Of a DNA stretch of 64,000 bases, positions 20,760 to 30,272 are shown piece after piece. The notes under the pieces are model-generated. The model saw only the letters and a list, made by a program, of their open reading frames with translations, ran no database searches and was not told where the DNA came from. How positions within the stretch are numbered: the first letter of the stretch is position 1; each line of letters starts with the position of its first letter. Origin of the DNA: Pictodentalium vernedei (Eukaryota; Mollusca; Scaphopoda; Dentaliida; Dentaliidae); assembly GCA_031216915.1 (NCBI GenBank), contig CM062289.1, positions 61,697,741 to 61,761,740 on the forward strand. Direction: 5' to 3'. The position numbers and the translations under genes are program-made.

Positions 20760-21195
20760 GGAATCCCTTTTTTCTGAAATGAGGATAATAGGTCGTATTA
20801 AAAATCCCTCATTGAGGGATTTTTAATACGACTCATATACTCATTTAACAAAAAAGGGATTCCACAAATGGGATTCCTAAAAAGGTGGTGCTGAAATTGG
20901 GGTGCCTTCTGGAGAATCCCTTTTTTGTCAAATGAGGATAAGAGTCGTAGTAAATTAGACCTCATTGAGGGATTTTTAATACGACTCTTATCCTCATTTC
21001 AGAAAAAAGGGATTCTCCAGAAGGCACCCCAATTTCAGCACCCCCTTTTTAGGAATCCCATTTGTGGAATCCCTTTTTTGTTATTTGAGGATAAGAGTCG
21101 TATTAACAATCCCTCAATGAGGGATTTTTAATACGACCTATTATCCTTATTTCAGAAAAAAGGGATTCCACAAATGGGATTCTTAAAAAAGGGGT
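20760..21195. repeat. nested palindromes at the centre of the foldback
   Basis: Around the dyad there are three smaller palindromes, each with AATCCCTCATTGAGGGATTT or its single-arm version flanked by TTTTTAATACGAC and AAAAAAGGGATTCC (about 20,760-20,880, 20,915-21,030 and 21,050-21,185). The modules GGGATTCC, CACAAATGGGATTC and CACCCCAATTT recur in both directions, so the centre is itself an array of inverted modules. Confidence 0.75.
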
Positions 21196-22849
21196 GCCGA
21201 AGAAGAAGGGAGGTAACTCTGTATACAGATTATGGGAAATCGAGCAATCTAATTGGTTAATTATAATCTATATAAATGATCCAGAGAAATGAAACAACAA
21301 GAGTACTCGGAATAAGGTAGGATCTACTGGTATTATGTACCACCTTACCAGTAACAGGATGATACAAAGCATTTGGTAGGTTAATACTATCAACGGTTAG
21401 GATGGGATCTATAGGGGAATATACCAACCATACTCTGCTGCCGTTCTGTATTACCAGGCATTGACCCCACCCCAGAATACCGCTCAATAATATGAAGCAC
21501 CTGGTGGATCAGTAGTACCAAGGGCCAGCAAGAGACCTACAGGGATATGTACAGCCTATGCTATACTACCGTTCTAAACTACCAAGCATTACCCCCACCC
21601 CCACAAAATCACTAGATGTACCATAACGTACTACATATACAAGCCATATAATAAAACGAAGCAATCGGTTGGTTAATAGTACCAAGTACTAACAGGGGCC
21701 TATAGGTGTATATACCGCCATACTATAGTATCGTTCTAAACTACCAGGCAGTATCCCTACCCACAATACCCCTATGCCTAGCATTGCATACTACCTATAC
21801 CAGTCATAGGATAACATAAAGCATCAGGTGGATTAATAAGCATCAGGTGGATTAATAGTACTAAGAACCATCAAGAGACCTATAGAGATGTGTACAGCCT
21901 ATATAGTATCCTCAGATAAGTATCCTATAAAAGGTATCCTCGATAGGTATCCTCGATAGGTATCCTCAAATACCGAGATGAGGCTAAGAGTCGTAGTAAA
22001 TTATGCCTCATTGAGGGATTTTTAATGGTCCTCATAACCTCAAAATTCAATGAAGTTATGAGGGATAATAAATGAGGACTAATTGAGGGCATTTACATAG
22101 CCCTCATGGCCTCATACGACAAAAAAGGGATTCCACAGTCACAGGCGTTTTCCAAAATGGGATTCCGTAGGATATACCTGTTAAATACTGAAATGTGGCT
22201 AAGAGTCGTAGTAAATTATACCTCATTGAGGGATTTTTAAAGGTCCTCATAACCACAAAATTCAATGAGGGTATGAGGGATAATAAATGAGGACTCATTG
22301 AGGGCTTTTACATAGCCCTCATGGCCTCATACGACAAAAAGGGATTCCATAGCCACAGGTGTTTTGCAAAAAATGGGATTCCATGGGATATGGCCATTGG
22401 ATATAGTCTTTTATTATACAGAAGGGAGATAACTTTGTATACAGATTATGGGAAATCAAGCAATCTAATTGGTTAATTATAATCTATATAAATGATCTAT
22501 ATAAATGAAACAACAAGAGTACTTGGAATAGGGTTAGAACTAACAAGAATAGACCAGAAACTGCTAATTAGAGTAATAATAAGGTAAACTGTTCCAACTA
22601 ATAGGCTTTTTCTACGCTACTGGAGTATACTCCAGAACAAAGGAACATGGCCAGATAGACGAAAACTGTTGCATATATAGATAGAAGCAGAGAATTCTGT
22701 AAGAATTCGAAAGAGTAAAAGTTGGGATAGATTTTGGTGATTTGGAGAGATTGTCGAGTTGTTTGTGGTAATTAGATTTACTCTTCTACAGTCGAACACA
22801 CCCTCCGAACATACCCCGTCTTATTGCAGAAAAATTGGGTAACATAGCA

Positions 22850-23095
22850 ATCACGTGCTACCATAGAAACCAAGATGGCGGCCTCCAGTATATAAAATGG
22901 ACGACGGAAACACGTATCACCTTAACAACACACACTGCGCATGCGCACTCACACCACGTATCGGTATGGCGATGACGTCACAACATGGCCGCTCACGCGG
23001 GTTACCATGGCAACACAACATGGCGCCACTAGGTCACGTGACATGACGTCACTTCCGAGGTCCGGCACCGAGGTCCGGCCAATGTTCCCTGAAAC
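22850..23095. promoter_or_regulatory. CpG-rich motif cassette, right end of the foldback
   Basis: Mirror copy of the left cassette: CACGTG and CCAAGATGGCGGC (YY1-like) near 22,853-22,883, TGCGCATGCGCA (perfect NRF1 palindrome near 22,937), TGACGTCA (near 22,974), GTTACCATGGCAAC (X-box near 23,001), CACGTG with TGACGTCA near 23,035-23,051. All motifs of the left arm are kept, and the NRF1 site is a better match here. Confidence 0.5.
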
Positions 23096-23112
23096 GTGCA
23101 TGCACTACTACT

Positions 23113-23222
23113 GTCACGTTATTCCATCGAACGACACACAAACATGTTTAGGTAAACTAGTCCCTCACCCCACCCCAATGTCCGACTATAAAATGGACGT
23201 CCGTGATTTATCACCGAAATGA
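23113..23222 (+). repeat. R1 repeat, remainder of the unit split by the foldback
   Basis: It continues the R1 order after the foldback with TTATTCCATCGAACGACACA to ATTTATCACCGAAATGA, where a short SINE tail is inserted. Confidence 0.75.
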
Positions 23223-23284
23223 CGGTCATGGTTAGCCATTTTGCAGAAATATGTGACCTTAAACACCAATAAATAAATAAATAA
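23223..23284 (+). mobile_element. tail-only SINE insertion, 62 nt
   Basis: Starts CGGTCATGGTTAGCCATTTT and ends ACCAATAAATAAATAAATAA. It equals the last 60 nt of the full SINEs at 8975-9331 and 54,397-54,767. It is flanked by a perfect 13-nt duplication ATCACCGAAATGA (23,210-23,222 and 23,285-23,297), showing that it inserted as such into R1. Confidence 0.85.
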
Positions 23285-23660
23285 ATCACCGAAATGAGTT
23301 TATTACAATAATGGTTAGTTTATTACAAAAGTGGTTTTATTACAAAAGCGGTTGGTACGCGTTAACCACTTTTGTAATAAAGTTTATTGCAAAAGTGGTT
23401 GCGTACTTTCTTCGGTCACTACGACGTTTCAACAGGTGAATAGAAACGTTATTCTATTGAACGACACACAAACATGTTTAGGTAAACTAGGTCTCACCCC
23501 ACCCCAATGCCAAACTATAAAATGGACGTCCGTGATTTATCACGGAAATGAGTTTATTACAATAATGGTTAGTTTACTACAATAGTGGTTTTATTATAAA
23601 AGTGGTCGGTACGCGATAATCACTATTGTAATGAAGTTTATCACAAAAGTGGTTGTACCA
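23285..23660 (+). repeat. R1 repeats, two successive units
   Basis: The end of one unit with AAAAGCGGTTGGTACGCGTT and its inverted partner, then another full unit from TTTCTTCGGTCACTACGACG through GAACGACACACAAACATG to AAAAGTGGTCGGTACGCG and a last AAAAGTGGTTGTACCAC. Confidence 0.75.
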
Positions 23661-23662
23661 CA

Positions 23663-24720
23663 ATGCTTACTTTTGATAAAATCTATCTTTTCTCTATACA
23701 TTTGAGTAGTGTTGTCAGTTTGTTTGTCTGTTCTCTAAAGAATCGAAAATGACTGGGCCGATCGGGTCGAAATTTGGCATGGGTGTGTAGTTTAGGCCAA
23801 CGAGAGTTTCTGGTATTTCGGACGTGGGGTGAATTGGGGTGGGTGTGCTTCTACGCGCATGCACTGTAACGATCTCGGAAAGTACTGGGCCGATCGCGAC
23901 GAAACCTGTGATTTAGCACTGTCGGCTACAGAGTGCGGCCAATCTTTACGCATACCCAGTTACGATCTTGGAAACTACTGCCCGGACAAAGTCGGGCACC
24001 CCATCTAGTCTGTTATATATTCAAGTTCGTTTGTCTGTGTGTGTGTCTGTTCGCTATAGACTAAACACGGCTGGGTCGAAAGGGACGAAACTTGGAATTG
24101 CATGTGTAGTTTGGTCCCGGAAAGGTGTTTCCTTTATTGGAACTCGGTCCATCTTCGCGTATGCGAAGTAACGATCTCCGAAACTACTAGGCCGATCGGG
24201 ACGAAACTTTAGATTTGTATGTAAGATCCATCGGGTAGTGATTTGCCACCGTCGGGTGTGTGATGGGGCCGTCTCCGCGCATGCGCAGTAACGTTCTCGG
24301 AAACTACTGGGCCCTCGGGGAGAAACCGGGATTTGTATTACGGTCCGTCAGATGATGATTTGCCACTATCGGCTCTGGGGTGGTAGTCAGTATCTTTGCT
24401 CGTGCGCAGTGTTGATCTCGGAAACAACCAGCCCGAACGAAGTCCCCCCCCCCCCTCCAAACTAGTCTAAATATATATTTGAGTAATCTTGTTTGTTGTT
24501 TGTCGCTTCTCTATAGACTCGAAAACGGATGGCCCGATTAGGAAGAAATTTGGCATGGGTATGTAGTTTTGCCCCGGGAAGGTTTTGAACTTTTCAGACA
24601 AGGGGTAGGTAATGGTCCGTTTCCGCGCATGCGTAGTAACGCTCTCCAAAACTACCTGGCGGATAAACACAGACAGACAGACATACGTGCAGACAAACAA
24701 GATTACTGTAGTATATACAC
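23663..24720 (+). repeat. NRF1-palindrome repeat array, plus-oriented block
   Basis: Units of roughly 180-200 nt: a start block with TTTGAGTA, a GTTTGTTTGTCTGTTCTCTA segment and GGGACGAAACTTGGCATGGG, then repeated inner blocks with CGCGCATGCGCAGTAACG, TCTCGGAAACTACTGGGCC and GATCGGGACGAAAC. Three start blocks are visible (23,690, 24,010, 24,480). No conserved coding frame. Confidence 0.75.
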
Positions 24721-24784
24721 AGACTAGCTGGAGGGAATGAGTTAAATAGGCAGCTGAGCCGAGCAGGAGCAATTTCAGTTGCCC

Positions 24785-27215
24785 AGAAGACTACTGGATG
24801 GAACTTACATACAGATCCCAGGTTTTGAGTCCATCGACCCAGTAGCTTCCGAGATTGTTACCGCGCATGCGCGAAGATGGGCGAAAATCAGTACCTGATG
24901 ATGGCCGATGACTACCCGATAGACTATACATAACAACCCAAGTTCCATCCCGGTCGGCCGAGTAGTCTCCAAGATGGTCACTACGCATGCGCAAAGACGG
25001 TGCCACACCCCATGCTCGTATAGCCAAAATCCCGTCGGAACCCAAACTCCACACCCATGCCAAGTTTCGTCCCGATTGGCAAAGCCGTTTTCGAATCTAT
25101 AGAGAACAGACAAACACAGACAAGATTACTCAAATATATATATATAAATACTAGATGGTGGTGTTCGACTTTGTCTGAGCTACTGTCTCTGAGTATGCGC
25201 AAAGATTGACTCCCACTCCATATCTGACGGTGGCAAATTACTACCCAATGGACTGTACATACAAATCCCAGGTTTCGTCCCGATCGGCCCAGTACTTTCC
25301 GAAATCGCCACTGCGCATGCGAGAAGACGGGCCCCGCCCCATAGTCGAAGGTAAAGAATAACTACCTGATGAACCCTACAAAAAAATACCAAGTTTCGTC
25401 CCGATCAGCACTGTAATTTTCGAGCTCGTCACTGCACATACGCGAAAACGGACCCTACCTCATACCAGACGTTGGAAAATGAATACCCGATGGCTCCTAC
25501 ATAACAATCTCAAGTTTCGTCTCGATTGGCCCAGTAGCTTCCGAGATTTGTACTGCGCATGCGCGGAGACGGGCCCTAATCCCACGGCCAAATAGCCTAT
25601 GTCCTTCCCGCGCCAAAGCTACACATCCATGCTTAGTTTCGTCTCGATCAGCCGAGCCATTTTCGAGTCCATAGAGACAGACAGGCAGACAGACAGACAG
25701 ACACGATTACTCAAATGTATACCTAACCTATTATGCAATAAACTTAATACATCAGTTTATTGACCCCTGAATGCAAAGTGGATGAGCTAGATTGGGTGCC
25801 CGATTTCGTCCAGGCTATTGTCACTGCGCATGCACAAACATTGGCTCCCACCCCATAGCCGAAGGTGGCAAATCACTGCCCGATGTTCCACGCATGCAAT
25901 TCCCAGATTTCGTCTCGATCAGCCCAGTGGTTTCCAAAATGGTCACTCTGCATGCGCAAAGACGGCCACATCCCATACTCGACAATATCAAATCACTACC
26001 CGGTGAACCCTACATACAGATCCCAAGTTGTGTCCCGATCAGACCAGTAGTTTCCGATATCGTTACTGCGCATGCGCGAAAACTAACGCCATCACAATCT
26101 CCGTATAGCCTATGCCTTTCCCGGGCTTAACCTACACACCCGTGCCAAGTTTCGTCTCTATTGGCTCAACCGTTTTCGAGTCTATGGAGAACAGACAAGA
26201 TTATTCAAATGCATATATCTTAAATGGAGTGCCCGACTTCGTCCGGGTTATTGGTACTAAGATTGGATCCCACCCATGGTTGGAAAATGACTACCTGATG
26301 GACCCTACATACAAATTCCAAGTATCGTTCCATTCGGCCCAGTAATTAACACGACCGTTACTGCGCATGCGCGAAGACTGCCCCCCCCCCCCCCCCATAC
26401 CCGATAGTGGCAAATCACTACCCGATGGGCCCTACATACATATCCCAAGTTTCGTTCCCAGTAGTTTACGAAATCGTTACTGCTCATGCGCGAAGACGGG
26501 CCCCCACTCCATGTTCAAATAGCCTATGTCCTTTTCGGGCCCAAGCTACACAACCATGACGAAATTTTGTCCCGATCGTCCCAGCCATCTTCGAGTCTAT
26601 GGAGAACAAACAGACAGACAAAGGGACAAGATTGCTCAAATATATATATTGACTAGATGGGGGTGCTCGACTTTGTCCGAGTTTTTTATCTTGGTGCGTG
26701 CGCAAAGATTGGCTCCTAGGCCACAACCAACGGTGTCAAATTACTACCCGATGTACCATACATACAAAATCCCAGGTTTCTTCCCGATCGGTATAGAAGT
26801 TTCTCATGTCGTTTCTGCGCATGCGACAAGACGGCCCCAGCCCAAACCCGACGGTGACAAATGACTACCCGGTGGACCCCACATAGAAATTCCAAGTTTC
26901 GTCCCAATCGAAACAGTTGTTTCCGAATGCGCCACTACGCATGCTTGGAGTCGGGCCACATCCCATACCTGCAAATCCCTACACTATGGATCATATAATT
27001 ATATCCCAGGTTTCGTCCCAATCGGCTGAGTAGTTTCCGATATCGTCACTGCGCATACGCGAAGTCGGGCCCCCAAGCCATGTCCGGAAGCCCCAATCCT
27101 TTCCGGGCGCAATCTACACACCCAGGCCGAATGTCGACCCGATCAGCCTAGTCGTTTTCGAGTCTATGGAGGACAAACCAACAAACAAAGAAACAAACAA
27201 AATTACTCAAATATA
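24785..27215 (-). repeat. NRF1-palindrome repeat array, minus-oriented blocks
   Basis: The reverse complement of the preceding block, repeated about four times. Each ends with a GAGTCTATGGAGAACAGACA-type segment plus a (CAGA)n stretch and ATTACTCAAATATATA (near 25,080-25,140, 25,660-25,720, 26,175-26,215, 26,590-26,650 and 27,155-27,215). Inner blocks carry CCCGATCGGCCCAGTAGTTT and CTGCGCATGCGCGAAGACGG. Together with the plus block it makes a convergent arrangement around about 24,750. Confidence 0.75.
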
Positions 27216-27224
27216 ATAAGAGAT

Positions 27225-27384
27225 GAAAGATTTTATCAAAAGTGGTGATCTTGTTCGTTTTATCAAAAGTGGCCGTTTCTTTTATATCAAAAGTGGTCGA
27301 TTTTATATCAAAAGTGCCTAGCTACATCAAAAGTGGGCGATTTTTACACAAAAGTGGCAAGCTACATCAAAAGTGGCAAATACA
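27225..27384. repeat. degenerate ATCAAAAGTGG repeats
   Basis: Seven or so copies of TATCAAAAGTGG at irregular spacing of 20-30 nt; one more copy follows the MITE at 27,643. The motif is related to the AAAAGTGG of R1. Confidence 0.7.
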
Positions 27385-27640
27385 GTACGTGGAGAGTGTA
27401 TTATCACTAAATCACCTGCGGAGTGGAGATTCCACCCAAGCAATAATTGCAAATTTGTTGCAAAGCATAACAAGCACAAGCAAACTTCTAGCCAATGGAC
27501 CTCCGGGTTAAAAACGGAGGTCCATTGGCTGAAACATTGCTTGTGTTTTTTTGTCCAAATGTACAGAATTTGAAAGGAATACTTTGGGTGATAACTCCAC
27601 TCCACGGGTGATTTAGTTACAATGCACTCTCCACGTACTG
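27385..27640. mobile_element. MITE 3 (TA target site), 256 bp
   Basis: Perfect terminal inverted repeats CAGTACGTGGAGAGTG, extended with mismatches to about 35 nt, and flanking TA on both sides (27,383-27,384 and 27,641-27,642). The centre is a hairpin around GCCAATGGACCTCCGGGTTA (27,491-27,529). The TA duplication suggests a Tc1/mariner-type mobiliser. No coding. Confidence 0.85.
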
Positions 27641-27649
27641 TATATCAAA

Positions 27650-28110
27650 AGTGGGCGCAACACGTGTTTAGGTAAACTAGTCCCTCACCCCATCCCCAAT
27701 GTCCGACTATAAAATGGAGAACCGTGATCTATCACCGAAATGAGTTTATATGGACGTTCGTGATTTATCACTGAAATGAGTTTATTACACTAATGGTTAG
27801 TTTATTACAAAAGTGGGTGGTACGCGAAAACCACTTTTGTAATAAAGTTTTGTAAAAAAGGTTTCAACTGGTGAATGAACACTTTATTCCATTGAACGAC
27901 ACACAAACATGTTTAGGTGAACTTGTCCCTAACCCCACCCCAATGTCCAACTATAAAATGGACGTCCGTGATTTATCACCGAAATGAGTTTATTACAATA
28001 ATGGTTAGTTTATTACAAAAGTGGTTTTATTACAAAAGTGGTTGGTACGCGTTAACCACTTTTGTAATAAATTTTATTGCAAAAGTGGTTGTATTACAAA
28101 AGTGGTTGGT
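27650..28110 (+). repeat. R1 repeats, two units
   Basis: First unit from CACGTGTTTAGGTAAACTAG to AAAAGTGGGTGGTACGCG, second from TTTCAACTGGTGAATGAACA to AAAAGTGGTTGGTACACG. It has the same order of landmarks as the copies at 18.4 and 23.4 kb, with an extra internal duplication of the ATTTATCACTGAAATGAG part at 27,760. Confidence 0.75.
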
Positions 28111-28640
28111 ACACGGCCTGCTCAGTTGGGCAGGTTTGCTAATTTCTAATTGGCAGGTTTGCTCAATTGAGCTGGTTCGCTGCGGAATATACGAATACGC
28201 AGCCCCGGACCAAAATGATCAATCCTGCTAATACCATCTGGCAGGCACCTTCTTCTCCCGCGAGGTGCGTTCCGAAGGCCCCGGAAGAAGGAATCCTGGC
28301 AGTTGTTAGGGCAATCTCCGGGATGGAGCCCTGGTCTCCATTTCGGAGATAATGTTCAACACACTGCTTTGGCCCCAATTTCGGGAGTAGAAGGATGGTC
28401 GGATGGTCCGTTCTGGCCAATCGGGAGCCCCCACCCCAAAAAGTACTGGGTGTCACGTCGGGGGGCATTTGGTGGCCATTCAATCAGTCATTTCTTTTAT
28501 TCACATAACATAATTGCCATTGTGTACTGTTTTTAAACATTTTATATTTTAATAGCCACTTAGTTTTGCTGCACTGTCTGTTTCGGTTATGCAGGGCAAC
28601 CTTTTATTACGGCGTTTTATACAGTGATTGATTGGATGGC
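28111..28640. other. unassigned spacer before the LINE
   Basis: Starts with short repeats GGCAGGTTTGCT, then a GC-rich 260-nt stretch and an AT-rich stretch. No match to the other families in the window. It might be an old repeat fragment; nothing codes convincingly. Confidence 0.3.
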
Positions 28641-28846
28641 CGCCATCTGAAGACCTGGCACTTCCACACACGGGCCAGTCAGTCAGTGGTATGTCTCGGC
28701 ATCAACACTGACTGAGTATACTGCCTCATACCAGGTATGTGGGAATACCGGCAACCCGGTGGGTTCACTGCATGGCAGTGACCATACCCCTTGTTGGACT
28801 CCGTGGTGGGTGGGAGCCGAGGCAGTGAACGCCTTAAAAATCAAAT

Positions 28847-30272
28847 ATGGATTCCACAAATAAAAAACAAACACAAGGTCGGGAATTACTTTCTACTGAC
28901 TCGGATTCTGACTCACATTTTGAACCTACGGCACATACTTGGCCAAAATTCATTATAATGTATGCAGCTGACGAAAATAAAAGACTATCAGATATGAACC
29001 CATTTCTAATAGAAAAATCAATTAAAGGGATTGCTGGAACAGTTAAAGACGCCAAGAAATTAAGATCTGGCGCTTTACTGATAGAATGTCAAAGGGACGT
29101 TCAAGCGACAAATTTACTTAAAACACAAAAACTAGCAGATATTGAGGTGAATACTTTTCCACATAAAATATTAAACAGCAGCAGAGGTGTAATAAGAACC
29201 AGAGAATTAAATGGCATTGATATAATGGAAATAAAAAAGGAATTAGAACCCCGAGGAGTGACCGATGTTAAAAATATACAGATTAAAAAGGATAACACAA
29301 TAATTAAAATAAATACTTACATTTTGACATTCAATTCTACTCAACCGCCAAAAGCTATTAAAGTTGGACATATGAACGTCAAAGTGGATTTGTATATTCC
29401 AAATCCACTTCGATGCTTCAAATGTCAGAAATATGGACATGGACAGAACAATTGTAGAGGTCAACAAATATGTTTCCGACGTGGCCTGCAACATCAAGAG
29501 CCATGCAGCAATCCCACCAAGTGTGTTAACTGTCAGGGTAATCACATGTCATCGTCCAAAGATTGCCCTGTCTGGAAACGGGAGAAAACTATTCAAAAAG
29601 TCAAATGTGAAAAAACAAATAAGTTTTAAAGAAGCCAGGGAAATCGTGTCATCAATGCCAGGTGTGTGTGCATCATCACCATCATATGCCACAAAATTAT
29701 CCCAAAAATTACCAACTCAATCAGTAGCATGCCAAACACAATACACATGGCTCAAAGGTACAATACCATCTTCAGTACAGTCATTTACAATAGATCAATC
29801 AGAACCACCAACCACTCAAAGGAATACAGCTGCCCAAACAACAGAAAAAATAACAATAGACAAAAAGGAACACCACCCTAAAAATCCACCTCAAACAGAA
29901 CAAAATAAAGAACCAAAACATAAACCTGAAAAGAATAAGTCAATTAAACCAAACCAAGACATACAACATAGCTCTCAACAAAATCTGAGTCAGAGAAGGA
30001 AACAGTCACAACAAGACAAGAGTAAAGAAAAGGAAAAACAGAAACTAGAATCCAATAGAATATCTAAACGTCTTCAAAATGTTGTCACAAGCAACATGTT
30101 TGAAGGCATTGACGCAAAGTCAGTTGATGAGTGCATCGATGACACGTTCTCAAACAAACCACCCCTGAGTTCGTCTCAGGGAAAATCCCCACGTAAAACA
30201 TCACCTAGAAGAAACACTGGGGCAATTTCGCCCATACGTCTACCTTCTAATCAACCACTCAAACATGGATAA
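28847..30272 (+). pseudogene. LINE ORF1 (gag-like nucleic-acid chaperone)
   Basis: The first frame (28,847-29,629) starts MDSTNKKQTQGRELLSTDSD and has an RRM-like central domain (NKRLSDMNPFLIEKSIKGIA). It ends with CCHC knuckles CFKCQKYGHGQNNC and CVNCQGNHMSSSKDCP; between them is a degraded third (CFRRGLQHQEPCSNPTKC). The reading continues one frame over (to 30,272) with KQISFKEAREIVSSMPGV and a Lys/Gln/Pro-rich tail, so one net +1 frameshift lies near 29,600. The protein would bind LINE RNA. Total about 470 residues, in line with I-type ORF1. Confidence 0.8.

Larger units (their letters stand above)
18687..23112. mobile_element. giant foldback (snapback) DNA element, 4.4 kb
   Basis: The right half (about 21,200-23,112) is the reverse complement of the left half (18,687-20,760) almost end to end. 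The ends AGTAGCAGTGTATGCACG (left) and, reversed, AGTAGTAGTGCATGCACG (right) match. Over 19,000-19,080 the arms differ at about 3 of 80 positions, and elsewhere by a few percent plus small indels. It interrupts an R1 unit; GTTCACG (left) and GTCACG (right) may be the target duplication. No transposase is encoded, and ORFs that appear as mirror pairs in the arms are shadows. The terminal 300 bp are GC-rich, the interior AT-rich. It is reminiscent of Foldback/TU elements, which are also built of long inverted repeats. Confidence 0.85.

Noticed and set aside
18990-22800. Mirror-image ORFs of 60-76 codons in the foldback arms
   Set aside because: Each has an identical twin because the arms are inverted copies; no domain and no sign of protein-level conservation.
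23690-25140. CRISPR-like array of regular repeats
   Set aside because: Units are about 180-200 nt and diverged, with related rather than unique intervening sequence, and the DNA is clearly eukaryotic.
23700-27200. ORFs of 90-112 codons in the NRF1-palindrome array
   Set aside because: They change frame from unit to unit and consist of the same repeat read in different frames.
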